Shown piece after piece: positions 17,347-26,896 of a DNA stretch of 64,000 bases. The first letter of the stretch is position 1. Every line of letters starts with the position of its first letter. The stretch lies in contig JBMNGL010000007.1 in assembly GCA_050949825.1 (NCBI GenBank), forward strand, positions 248,001-312,000, in the 5' to 3' direction. The notes under the pieces were generated by a model. It saw nothing but the letters and a program-made list of their open reading frames with translations, was not told where the DNA came from and did not search any database. Position numbers and translations under genes: made by a program. This stretch comes from DTU019 sp050949825. Its GTDB lineage: Bacteria > Bacillota > Syntrophomonadia > Syntrophomonadales > Syntrophomonadaceae.

Positions 17347-18606
17347 ATGAAACGAATCTTATCAACCTTATTGCTGGCCCTAATCCTGATGGCCGGCCAG
17401 CCCTTAATGGCTTCGGCTCAGGGGCAGCAGCCCATTTCAGTGTTAATCGACGGCTTAACCGTAAACCTCGATGTTTTACCAATTATTCAGAACGACCGTA
17501 CCCTGGTTCCTTTCCGGTCGATAGCGGAGGCTATGAACATAGCCGTAAACTGGGATAATCAAACCCGCACGGTGAATGCCAATGACGGCAATACAACTGT
17601 CCGTTTGCAGATTGATAATCGTACTGCCTACCGTAATAACACCCCGGTGACACTGGATGTGGCACCGCAAATAATACATGGGCGCACCCTGATTCCACTG
17701 CGCTTCTTCAGTGAAGCCTTTAATTGTCAGGTTGATTGGAATAGTGCCAAATATCAAGTGAAGATAACCTCTCCCCCCAAAGCCATGACGGTCATAGGCT
17801 TTTATGCCCTGGGTGATGCCAAAACCAGCAGTTGGACCAACCTTTTTGGCCAGACCTACCCCATCGCAGCTTCCGGTAACACTGATGTAATGTCTGAACT
17901 GGCCCTGGGCTGGTACAGTATCGATAAACAGGGTAATCTGCTTGATAAAAGCCGCACCGGGTGGCAGCGTCCCGAAGGCTGGGAGAAGGTACTAAACAGT
18001 GCGGCGCAGTATGGACTGCAAAGCGAAATGGTAGTCCATGTGACCGATGGTGACGGTACGATTTTCTCCCTGTTGAATGACCCCATGGCCATGGCCCGGA
18101 CGGTAAAAGCCATAAGCGAAGAAGCCCGGCAGTACAGCGGTGTCAACCTGGACTTCGAGGGTTTGGGTTATAACGACAGTGGGGAACAGCTCCAACAGGT
18201 GCAGCAGAGCTTCACCAGCTTTGTCAGCCTGCTTGATCAGGAACTGAAGAGCAGCAATACCGAACTCACCCTCACCCTGCATGCCCCTAACAGCGCTTAT
18301 CCCGGTTACGACTACCAGGCCCTGGGGCAAATTGCCGACCGTATCATTATCATGGCCTATGACTACGGCGCCAGGCCCGAGCCCGTGGGCCAGGTAAAAC
18401 AGGCTGTAGAAATGGCCTGCCACCTGGTTCCTGCCAATAAACTGATACTGGGCATATCTGCCCCCAGCGAGACTGCTGAAAGCATTGCCACCAAGGTGGG
18501 GATTGCCAAACTCTATAATCTCAATGGTGTTGCCCTGTGGAGATTGGGCTTGATAAATGACGGGATGTGGCAGACATTAAGGGATAGTCTCATTGCAAAT
18601 CGCTAA
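17347..18606 (+). CDS. Secreted stalk-domain glycoside hydrolase family 18 protein
   Basis: The 419-residue product has a signal peptide (RILSTLLLALILMAG, cut near ASAQ), two stalk domain motifs (LVPFRSIAEAMNIAVNWD and LIPLRFFSEAFNCQVDW), then a GH18 barrel. The catalytic strand reads SGVNLDFEG with Glu271 as the acid and Asp269 two before it; IIIMAYDYG and GVALWRLGL are also typical. Spore-former relatives (YaaH/SleL-like) cut peptidoglycan during germination or growth. ATG 17347 follows CAGGAGG. The 3' 187 bp is nearly duplicated at 45058-45243. The preceding 290 bp shows no gene. Confidence 0.9.
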   Translation: MKRILSTLLLALILMAGQPLMASAQGQQPISVLIDGLTVNLDVLPIIQNDRTLVPFRSIAEAMNIAVNWDNQTRTVNANDGNTTVRLQIDNRTAYRNNTPVTLDVAPQIIHGRTLIPLRFFSEAFNCQVDWNSAKYQVKITSPPKAMTVIGFYALGDAKTSSWTNLFGQTYPIAASGNTDVMSELALGWYSIDKQGNLLDKSRTGWQRPEGWEKVLNSAAQYGLQSEMVVHVTDGDGTIFSLLNDPMAMARTVKAISEEARQYSGVNLDFEGLGYNDSGEQLQQVQQSFTSFVSLLDQELKSSNTELTLTLHAPNSAYPGYDYQALGQIADRIIIMAYDYGARPEPVGQVKQAVEMACHLVPANKLILGISAPSETAESIATKVGIAKLYNLNGVALWRLGLINDGMWQTLRDSLIANR

Positions 18607-18670
18607 CCGCGACCTTCTTAAACCCGATTGGCAATCCGCGAAAGCTATTAAGGAAAAACTTATGTTACTA

Positions 18671-19453
18671 TCAGCCAGAATCCCCAATGAAACCACCATA
18701 TGTTTGATCGCACAATTCCAGACAATTAATCGGTACAAAATACTTAATGTAACGGTTGCCCTGCTTGTCGATATGGTCTCCTTTATCATCTTGCACCATT
18801 ACCGTGGCCCTTTTATTAATTCGGTATAATATGCCTTCCAGCCTACGATTATCAAAATAAAAACTCACTCTATGACCTATTTTAAAACCGTATTTCTGCT
18901 GGGCTATATGCCGGGGAGTGGGCAACTGATGCGTACTTTCCGTATGTCCAAATAGATTTCGCGCCAGGGTTTTGAATCTTTCCCGACTACAGTTGGAGGT
19001 CTTAAACATAATCAACTCAATCACATGACAGAGTTCATGTTCGAAAACCAACTGCAGGGCTTCCAGTGCGCTGCTGGTTACAATTCCGGCCACGCTTTTC
19101 TCACTCTCTATCTCATCATACTTGAAGAAAAAATAGGTCCCTATTCTTATTTCCAATGCCAAATTTTCCGGCTTTAATTGGATTATGTTTTTGGGGCTCA
19201 GGGTCTTACCTGCTGCCTTGATCAAACGGGTGGAAAGAGAAAAGTTTATTCGGCCTTTGTATTCTTTGGCAAATTGTTGCTCGAAGAATATTTCATCATA
19301 AAGATCAAAAAGCAGCTTCAGATCTGAACTACTCATGCGGTTAATGCTCAGACTTTTTATATTGGGAGAATCTGATGTCAAACGTAGGGCTGCTTCTTTC
19401 CTTCGGGCCAGTATTTCTTCATTGGTATAAATTAGGGTGCTTAAATCAAACAT
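18671..19453 (-). CDS. SprT-like zinc metallopeptidase domain protein
   Basis: A 260-residue cytoplasmic protein with the zinc motif HELCH at residues 139-143 within FEHELCHVIEL and a SprT-like arrangement of helices before it. The C-terminal 70 residues (from GHRVSFYFDNRRLEGILYRI) look like a small beta-barrel of SH3/KOW type rather than the zinc ribbon of classical SprT. The role is unknown; relatives cleave DNA-protein crosslinks. It converges on the GH18 gene. The start ATG 19453 has only a weak upstream AGGATAG. Confidence 0.7.
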   Translation of the reverse strand: MFDLSTLIYTNEEILARRKEAALRLTSDSPNIKSLSINRMSSSDLKLLFDLYDEIFFEQQFAKEYKGRINFSLSTRLIKAAGKTLSPKNIIQLKPENLALEIRIGTYFFFKYDEIESEKSVAGIVTSSALEALQLVFEHELCHVIELIMFKTSNCSRERFKTLARNLFGHTESTHQLPTPRHIAQQKYGFKIGHRVSFYFDNRRLEGILYRINKRATVMVQDDKGDHIDKQGNRYIKYFVPINCLELCDQTYGGFIGDSG

Positions 19454-19983
19454 AAATCTGTTCTATCCTTAATTGATGATATATGAGATTGTTTTCTATA
19501 AGTTTTTGTCTCTTACCTGCTTTAACATGCGAAAAGCTTAGCTTGCGGCAAAATATCTATCACAGGAAACAGGGGGGCGGTTACCAATAATGAGGCCAAC
19601 ACAGGCCAACACAGGGACATTCCTTTTGTTGGCTCTTTATGTTGGTTTTGATAAATGGTAAAAAACAACTTGAGAAATATAAAGATGAGGCAAGCAAGAA
19701 AGCAGAGTCCCTCTGTTGGCCATCAGTTTATCAGCGCATAAATGTAGATTAATGACAATAGGCAGATGTGTTCTAATAAATAGACGCTTCGGATCAGACA
19801 TCTTCTTCCACCACCCTGGCCAAAATGGATATAGCCGACACGAACCTTCTGCCCATTTACGTCGCTATGACGATCTTACCAGCGCTGCCCAAAAAGCTTA
19901 AAAGTGTAATATACCGGCCAAAATGGGATTGAATCGGCCAGGAAGGATCCAATACTAAAGGGTCGAAAGGATTAACCTTTTCC
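19454..19983. other. Intergenic interval, no gene seen
   Basis: The 530 bp between two leftward genes contains only short frames without ribosome sites. It has a short tandem GAGGCCAACACAGGCCAACA (from 19592) and the words CCGGCCAAAATGG and GAATCGGCCAGG. I see no promoter or RNA I can name. Confidence 0.5.
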
Positions 19984-20523
19984 TCACATTTGCTTATTGC
20001 CGCGAAATTCCGCAATATAGGGCAGGTTGCGATATTCTTCATTATAATCCAGACCATAGCCGACGAGAAAGACGTCAGGCATGACAAAGCACCGGTAATC
20101 TATGGTGATAGGCAGGAGTCGTTCGGCAGGATTGTCAAGCAAAGTGCAGATTTTCAAACTGGTCGGCTTGTAAGCTTCCAGGTGCTTTATTATATAACCG
20201 AGGGTCAGGCCGGTGCCAATTACATCCTCCACCAAAAGCACCTCTCGTCCGGTTATATTCACATCCAGATCTTTGGTAAAGCGGACTGCTCCGGGTTTAT
20301 TATTCGCTTCAGGCGATACTCCAATGGCAAGAAAATCGATATTCAACGGAATGGTTAAATGTCGGGTCAAATCTGCCACAAAGTAAAGAGAACCTTTGAG
20401 AACACTCACTACGACCAGGGTCTTATTTTGATAGTCCTGGCTAATCTTTTGGCCTACCTCGGCAATCCGCTGTTGGATCTGCTCCCGGGTAAACACTATC
20501 TTTCCGATGTCAGGCAAACTCAT
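19984..20523 (-). CDS. hpt: Hypoxanthine phosphoribosyltransferase
   Basis: Hpt salvages hypoxanthine and guanine to IMP and GMP using PRPP. The 179-residue protein has VVSVLKGSLYFVADL, the PRPP-binding loop VEDVIGTGLT (residues 98-107) and the C-terminal base-binding motif DVFLVGYGLDYNEEYRNLPY. Length is typical. Its start overlaps the stop of the upstream kinase/nuclease-like gene by 4 bp, so the two are translated together. Confidence 0.96.
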   Translation of the reverse strand: MSLPDIGKIVFTREQIQQRIAEVGQKISQDYQNKTLVVVSVLKGSLYFVADLTRHLTIPLNIDFLAIGVSPEANNKPGAVRFTKDLDVNITGREVLLVEDVIGTGLTLGYIIKHLEAYKPTSLKICTLLDNPAERLLPITIDYRCFVMPDVFLVGYGLDYNEEYRNLPYIAEFRGNKQM

Positions 20524-21452
20524 CTGCTGTCAATTCCTTCACGCAATCTAAATCTTCGTACAAGACTGTAGAAGTCATTCTTGAAAACAATGGCTATATT
20601 GGTACCAGGATACAACTTCTTGAGAAGCTGTACCTTCTTCTTTTTTTCTGCCACATATCTCTGGTCCATGGTTGTAAGCTCAATATAGGTATCGAACCCG
20701 GGCAGGTAAAAATCCGGTGAAAAAGCCTGGGTAACGTTGCCTTCGGCATCCCACCTTATAGGAAAGGTGGTGGGTTCATACTCCCAGTCAATATCATGCA
20801 TATCCAGGATTTTGGCAAATTCTTCTTCTGAGGGGTGTTTAAAAGCTGCCGGCTGGCGCTCTTTTTGAACTACGGGTTCAGCACTCGGACTGGGGCATAC
20901 TGTTCTGTTTTGAGCTATATAATAGATTATTTCAGCCCCTTGTTCAGCAGTCATATAATTGGTATTAAGAGTGATATGATAAAGTGCTGGGTCAGCCCAA
21001 TCTTTGCCGTAAATCGTATTAATATAGCGTCTATGTTTACGATCAGTGATCTCAAGAAATCTTTCCGCATCTTTCTTTTCCAGGCAATGGGTTTGACCAA
21101 CTCGAGTGGTGCGGATTTCCCGTGAAGCAATGATTTTGACATGAAGGGCCTCAGGATAACCGGCAAATATAATCTGAGCACCGAGACCAACAATTATGGC
21201 TGGTTGCCCGGCAATAGACTCGCGTAATTTTGCTTCCAAATACTCGGCAAAGCTTGAACCCTGTGATGAGGTGTTGAGAAAGAAAGCGGGGCTTTCCGAT
21301 AGCATATGCAGTTCATGATTGGTAGCTATCTCCGGAAACCACTGACTCATAACCCAATCCCGGGTAATTACAGGCAGATCCAGTTTTTTGGCCAGTAGTT
21401 CTGTGATTTCTTCACCCAGGCTACCGGTCTGCCTGGAAAGAGTGATAAACAA
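20520..21452 (-). CDS. Cytidylate kinase-like protein fused to a PD-(D/E)xK nuclease-like domain
   Basis: The N-terminal about 190 residues are a cytidylate-kinase-like (AAA_26) domain: ITLSRQTGSLGEEITELLAK carries a variant P-loop, with a conserved GKDWADPALYHITLNT block. After a linker, residues 210-305 form a second domain with FSPDFYLPGFDTYIELTT and KKKKVQLLKKLYPGTNIAIV, the Asp...Glu-x-Thr and Lys pattern of restriction-endonuclease-like folds. The gene is coupled to hpt by a 4-bp overlap, so a role in nucleotide salvage or in acting on modified nucleotides or RNA can be imagined but is not shown. Confidence 0.75.
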   Translation of the reverse strand: MFITLSRQTGSLGEEITELLAKKLDLPVITRDWVMSQWFPEIATNHELHMLSESPAFFLNTSSQGSSFAEYLEAKLRESIAGQPAIIVGLGAQIIFAGYPEALHVKIIASREIRTTRVGQTHCLEKKDAERFLEITDRKHRRYINTIYGKDWADPALYHITLNTNYMTAEQGAEIIYYIAQNRTVCPSPSAEPVVQKERQPAAFKHPSEEEFAKILDMHDIDWEYEPTTFPIRWDAEGNVTQAFSPDFYLPGFDTYIELTTMDQRYVAEKKKKVQLLKKLYPGTNIAIVFKNDFYSLVRRFRLREGIDSR

Positions 21453-22138
21453 AACTGCTCACCTCTTAACGCTGTACAGTTTTATTTTATGCAAGCCCGA
21501 ATTATCCTGTATTATACCATGAATTTTGCCCTGCAGCGAATGCCTGGAAGATTCGGGATGACAACATGCATTTGTAATCCAAGGGGCATTGTTCCTTATC
21601 AAAAACATTGCTGAACAAGTTAATAGTTTATAATATTATAAAAAAGAGAGCAAATAGAACATAATAGCTTTAAACTGATCAGCAATGCCATATATAGCCA
21701 TATACGGCCAAATATCAATATTGATGATTAAGGATACTTCTACTATTATAAAGATAAGCTCCAAGGAATTCCTAAGATGGATACCTATCAGAGCCGCCAA
21801 TGGAAATGGAACGGAACATTGGATTACATGGACCGGTGAATTAAAGGTTCACTATATCTAAAGGGATTTAGCGAAATCAGTTTATAGCAGGTCTGACAAC
21901 ATGGAAGTTTTATCGGAGTCCGAGGGGATAAAGAGTAAAATGGAAGTGAAGTAAGGCTGTTGTAGACGGGGAGTAACTAAAAAACTTGTAGACGAAGGAC
22001 TTGTAGGAAGATGGAAAGGGAAATGGAAGTTTAAGGTGATGATAGGGGGAAATCGATAAAGGTTCGTTGGAGCTTATTATATGGGTCAGGTTTGAATAAA
22101 GCCTGACCCTTTGCTATGCAAACAAAGTGCAAACACAG
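21453..22138. other. Intergenic interval, no intact gene; one hairpin
   Basis: Nothing coding is convincing here. The only clear element is the hairpin GGGTCAGG (22083-22090) / CCTGACCC (22102-22109) followed by TTTGC, a possible terminator. The interval leads into the inverted-repeat element at 22139. Confidence 0.5.
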
Positions 22139-22291
22139 GGACGTCAGACTGTGCGAAAATCGTGTAGTGGTTTTTAATTGCCCCACTTATGGCTGATTTG
22201 TGACTATTATTTGAACCGAAACGTCGCGTCCATTCCCTACTTCGGAGATGCAGTTCATGAATTAAGAGACTTTTCACACAGTCTGACGTTC
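22139..22291. repeat. 153-bp element with 21-bp terminal inverted repeats
   Basis: The left end 22139-22159 (GGACGTCAGACTGTGCGAAA and one more A) matches the reverse complement of 22271-22291 at 19 of 21 bases. The interior has no gene. This is the form of a MITE or an internally deleted insertion sequence. No obvious target duplication is seen, and no second copy is in the window. Confidence 0.55.
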
Positions 22292-22351
22292 TTTCTGTTG
22301 GGCGAAGGAATACCCCGTTCGGTCAATAGCTCTATACTTTTATATTTGTTA

Positions 22352-25300
22352 CTACAGCAGTTTACCGATAATAACCGCCGCTTCCGCCCGGGTGGAGTTG
22401 CCCTGCGGTCTGAAGCTGCTGTCGGGATAACCGCTAATGAAACCGCCTTTAACGGCTGCGGCTACGCCGGGTTTGGCCCAGGGGGAGATGGCCTGGCTGT
22501 CGGTGAAGTTTAACTCGCCGGTCACAGCTTCCAGTTGAGTGGCGCGAACTATGATCACCGCAGCCTGTTCTCTGGTAATCAGGTCATCGGGTCCGAAGGT
22601 GTTTTCATCATAGCCGCTGATGAGGCCTTGAGCGGCGGCTGTGCTTATGCTGTCTTTAGCCCAGTGGGAGGCGGTATCACTAAATGTTTCTGCCTACTCT
22701 TCGTTTCCAAATTTAAGGCTTTGACCAGCATAACGGTGAATTCAGCCCGGGTGATGGTTTTGTCAGGTTTAAAGGTTTGGTCGGGGTAACCGGATACAAC
22801 TCCGGCATCGATCATTTTCATAATGCTGTCTTTAGCCCAGTGACCGGAAATATCGGTGGGGATGTTTACGGCCGGTTGGGGAGTCACGGGTTTAGCTGGT
22901 TTTTCTTCCTTAATGGCTTTGGGAGTAGCTATTACCGCAAATTTAGTGAAATGAGCAGTATCACCGCTGATAGTGCCGCTCTTAAAGTTTAGCCTGATAT
23001 TGTCCAGGGCTATCCATTTGCCCGTATCTTCATCATAGTAGTAAATAGCAATGTCGTATTCGTCCGGGTCAAACTCGGATTTATTAAAGGACAGGGTTAT
23101 GGTAACTGGCTGCGAAAAATTACCCGATTTGTCTTTTACAATATCCATAATACGGCTTAACAATTGGCTGTTATCCGGCAAGTCCATACCTGCGGACAGA
23201 CCGGTTTCTTTCACCTGCACCCGGACATCGCTTTCCACCGCTCCGGCAGGAAAGCTGAGGGTAACTCCGTTTATACTTGTGGTTCCACCCGAGGAGGTTA
23301 CCGGCGTCCCGGAAGGAGTACTGCCTGCCGCCTCTCGAACTTCCGCCTTTTAACTTAATAATCTTATTTTTAGCAGCGACAAGCTTGTCATAGTTCGACA
23401 CGAACGTTTTTTGGACGGCGCTTAAGCTATTATACGCAGCCTCTGCCGCCGAAACCGACTCTTCATCAGCCAGAGTAAGTTCACTAGCGTCAAGCAGAGC
23501 GGCAATTTGGCTGTCCACAGCAAGCACTGCCTGTTCCTTGGCCAGCAAATCAGCTAAAGATTGATCCGAATAAAATTCAGTATTATCGGTATTAATATCA
23601 TCTTCTAGCTGATTCAGACCCCAGATTAGTTCCAAATCGGCATTATCTTCGCAATCAAGGTACGTCAAAGCGCTGCAGCCTGATATATTCAGGGAGGTCA
23701 AAGCGTTTCCGTAGCAGCCAAGTTCCTCTAAGGCTGTGCAACCCGACACATCAAGAGATGTCAAATAATTGTATGGGCAGTCAAGCACCTTTAAAGCGGT
23801 ACAACCTGATAGGTCAAGAAATTCCAAATCATCATATGAGCAGTCAAGCTCCTCCAAGAGGGAAAAACCCGATATATCAAGAGATTCCAAAGTATTGTAT
23901 GAACAGTCAAGTTTTACTAAAGCGGTACAACCTGATAGGTCGAGAAATTCCAAATCATCATATGAGCAGTCAAGTTCCGTCAAGAGGGTGCAACTCGATA
24001 TGTCGAGAGATGTCAAAGCATTGTCTGAGCAGTCAAGCTCCTTTAAAGCGGTACAACCTGATATGTCGAGAAATTCCAAATCGTTAAGAGAACAGTCAAG
24101 CTTTGCTAAAACGGTAAAATTTGAGAGATCCAAGCTTCCAATAAGATGATTTTCATAGATAGAATGACTATAAAAGTCTATCGCCGTTACCCTTTTTTCT
24201 GCAGCATCATTCCAGGTAACGCCGGCCCAAGTATCTGGTTTAGTAAAATCCCAACCCAATTTTGCTGCATTTTCTCCCTGTTGTGCAAAGGCCAGCAACT
24301 TCTTAAAATCATTATCATCGAAACCTGCAGGTGTATCCACCGTCCATTGGGCGTAAATTTTCAGAGGTTCATTAATCACTGTGTCGTCAGTGATTGTTGT
24401 TCCGGTGCCGCCAGGTTCCGTATTCCACCCAGCAAATTCCCAACCCTGCCTGGTCGGAAGAGTAATAAATAACGAGTCAAACCTACCGGCTGCGCCAGCT
24501 ACATTGGGGATAGCATCGATATCACCACCGTTTTTATCCAAAACTATTTGATAAGTGCCATTGCTGGCAAAGTTAATTCCACTATTTTCAGCATATTGTT
24601 CTGCATAAGACCCTTCTGAACCATAAATAGTAACATTGGGGCAATTATAAAACGTATTATAATCTATATTTGTTACGCTGACAGGGATATCAACACGTGT
24701 TAGACTATTACATTCATTAAACACAAATCCTCCAAGTTCAGTAATACCCGGTAATATTGTTACGCTTTCTAAACGTTGGCAATCTTGAAATGCATTTATA
24801 CCTATGCTTTTCATACTACTTGGTATGGTTATACTGGTAATGGAGCAACCGTAAAATGCCTTCTCACCAAGATTGGTGACACCTTCAGGTATGGTTATGC
24901 TGGTAAAGGTGCAAGCATTAAATGCACAAGAGCCAATGCTGGTAACACTGCCAGGTATGGTTATACTTTCAGCGTGGCAACCCTGAAATGTATAATCACC
25001 AATGCTGGTGACACCTTCAGGTATGATTATGCTTTCAGCGTGGCAAAGACTAAATGCAGAATCACCAACACTGGAGACACTGTCAGGTATAGTTATGCTT
25101 TTTGCGCGGCAATCACTTAAATGCCGCCTCACCAATACTAGTAACACCTCCAGGTATGGTTATGCTGTTTATAGTACCACCCAGGGCGCCGCAGTGATTG
25201 AAAAGCCTTCATCACCAATACTGGTGACAGTCGCGCCGCCAAGGGTAGGAGGAATAACTAAATTCCCGTCAAAACCATCGGGCATTGAAAAGCCGGTTAT

Positions 25301-25444
25301 TGTTGCCTCACCGTCTGCCACCGAGTAGACTACCCCAGTTACAGTATCAGTATCCGCCGCCCAAGCGGTTGACCCACTGAAGGTCAGGAATCCTATTACT
25401 ATCACCGCTGCCAGCAGCGGCAGGATTATTCTCCTGGTTTTCAT
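22352..25444 (-). pseudogene. LRR / InlB-B / SLH surface protein, frame-broken
   Basis: Read with repairs, this is one secreted protein of about 1030 residues. It has a signal peptide (RIILPLLAAVIVIGFLTFSG), BspA-type LRR_5 repeats (SITIPxxVTSIGxxAF), an InlB-B repeat (FAGWNTEPGGTGT), internalin-like LRRs with period about 21 (LDCSxNxLxxLDISGC), a helical region, a ZU5-like segment and three SLH domains (ISGHWAKDSIMKMIDAG and two more). Frame breaks lie near 25190 and 25130 (mutually compensating), 23325 and 22695. The start ATG 25444 has GGAGG upstream. It is either a dying adhesin anchored to the cell wall or a region with sequence errors. Confidence 0.8.
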
Positions 25445-25537
25445 TTTCCCATCAACCTCCTATTCTTATATTTCAAAAAGCATTTTCCAGGTCAGTTATA
25501 TAGAAATACATCATGCTCTATCCGATTTTTTCTATAA

Positions 25538-25774
25538 TTATCCCAGTAAAACCACCTCCATCAGTTCATTGACGGTCAGGCGCAGCCGCCCATTGCCCCA
25601 GATGACATAATCGCCGTCGGTGGCGGCGGTTTTAAAGAATGTTTCGTTGGCAAGCTCAGCATATTTTATGGTGTGCAGCTTGCCGGAGAGGTCTACCGTT
25701 ACTGTACTGCCGCTCTCCATTTCCATAAAAAGCCGGTAGTCCTTCATGGGCAGCACGGTTTTGATATAATTCAT
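25538..25774 (-). CDS. DUF2442 domain protein (copy A)
   Basis: A 78-residue protein identical to the one at 36739-36975. DUF2442 is a small beta-rich domain often next to toxin-antitoxin or DUF4160 genes; no partner is seen here. ATG 25774 is preceded by AAAGGAGGCC, so the longer frame from 25855 is rejected. It belongs to a duplicated block with the LuxR gene upstream. Confidence 0.75.
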   Translation of the reverse strand: MNYIKTVLPMKDYRLFMEMESGSTVTVDLSGKLHTIKYAELANETFFKTAATDGDYVIWGNGRLRLTVNELMEVVLLG

Positions 25775-25804
25775 ACACAGGCCTCCTTTTCCGCAGCAAA
25801 TAGA

Positions 25805-25844
25805 AAAATCCCATCCTATTAGATTAACTATAGGATGGGATTTT
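25805..25844 (-). terminator. Terminator of the LuxR fragment (copy A)
   Basis: A perfect 15-bp inverted repeat AAAATCCCATCCTAT / ATAGGATGGGATTTT. Leftward it ends in TTTTTCTATTT, so it probably ends the LuxR transcript. A nearby ATCGTCC/GGACGAT hairpin lies at 25853-25872. Confidence 0.7.
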
Positions 25845-25898
25845 GTTTTGCGCATCGTCCGAATGGACGATCTTAATGGACTATCTTTTGGGAATATT

Positions 25899-26169
25899 CT
25901 ATTTTAGCTTTTCGGCCAGCCGGGCGCGGCGGTCGATTTGAAACTTTTGAAATATGGCGCGCAAATGTGCGCGCACTGTGCTTTCCGTTATTACAAGCCT
26001 TTCCGCGATTTCGCTGTTGCGCAGCCCTTCGGCCGCCAGTTTGGCCACCTCATATTCCCGTTCAGTTAAGTCGGGAGGCAGCTCGCCTGAAAAAAGGGCT
26101 TCACGCAACGTGAACCAGCCTTGCGAGAAACGCTTCCTGACGGTCTTATACTCCTCCAAAAGGGCGGGA
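25899..26169 (-). pseudogene. LuxR-type HTH fragment of the MalT-like regulator (copy A)
   Basis: Only the last about 90 residues remain, including the complete HTH (LTEREYEVAKLAAEGLRNSE through ESTVRAHLRAIFQKF). The sequence is almost identical to the end of the 834-residue regulator at 37101-39605. At 26169 it joins directly to sequence matching 41338 onward, so the N-terminal ATPase and TPR parts have been deleted. No start codon or ribosome site is suitable. Confidence 0.85.
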
Positions 26170-26721
26170 ACACCCGGGCGCCTTTTGCCCAGCAATGGTC
26201 GGCGCCGGCCTTAGCCATGTTAAATGAAAACGGCCTGTTTACCGGTGCCGTTAATCCCGATGAGACCATAACCAGGCGTGAAGCCTTAAAAGCGGTGCTT
26301 GTTGCCACCAACCCGCGCGCCTACTACAGCTATGCACGCGGTAAGGAAGTGCAATTAGACGACATTACCAAGGAAGACCCTGACCTGGAGAGCTTCGCCC
26401 TGGCGGTCAAGCCGGGGAATTATTCCAAACCAGGGGCGGTTTGACCCGGATGGCTGCATAAATCGTGAAGAATTGGCGGCCTGGGTGATTAAAGGCCTGG
26501 ATTATGATAATATCGCCCAAATAAAAAACCCCATCACCACCCCGGTCAAAGATGCAGCTAAAATTAGTCCTGAACTGTATAATTATGTAGGCTTGGCTTA
26601 CGGGTTAGGTATAATAACCCCGGATGCCCAAAACAACTTTCGTCCCCTGGATAAGGTAACCCGTGCGGAAATGGCGATAATGACCAGCAGAATACTGGCA
26701 CAAGCCGCTTCGGGATATTAA
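26170..26721 (+). pseudogene. C-terminal SLH fragment of the YcdB-SLH protein (copy A)
   Basis: This matches residues 545-726 of the surface protein at 39708-41888. It begins mid-protein at the deletion joint (TRAPFAQQWSAPALAMLNEN), is frameshifted near 26415 and ends AEMAIMTSRILAQAASGY. It has no start signal and faces the LuxR fragment tail to tail at the joint. It is not expected to be functional. Confidence 0.85.
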
Positions 26722-26784
26722 TCAGTGCAAAGAACGTTTCCCCAATATAATTATCCTATATCCTCAGGAGAAAGGCGTCTTATT

Positions 26785-26821
26785 GATAGCCTGCCGATAT
26801 TGATTTGGTCGACAGGCTATC
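26785..26821 (+). terminator. Hairpin after SLH fragment (copy A)
   Basis: GATAGCCTG (26785-26793) pairs with CAGGCTATC (26813-26821). The same structure follows the intact gene at 41948-41984. There is no T-run, so it may be a terminator or a processing or regulatory hairpin. Confidence 0.45.
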
Positions 26822-26896
26822 CGCTTGGGATGCAAGATGCAAACTGCCAAAAGCAAATGCAAAGCATTTAAGCAATATGCAGGGCAACTATTGAAC

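Noticed and set aside
23690..24130. Regularly repeated DNA that could look like a CRISPR array
   Set aside because: The repeat period of about 63 bp stays in frame and encodes internalin-type LRRs (LDCSxNxLxxLDISGC); there are no unique spacers.
23758..25328. Rightward open frames over the adhesin gene
   Set aside because: They are antisense shadows of the repeat-rich adhesin; composition is odd and none has a ribosome site.
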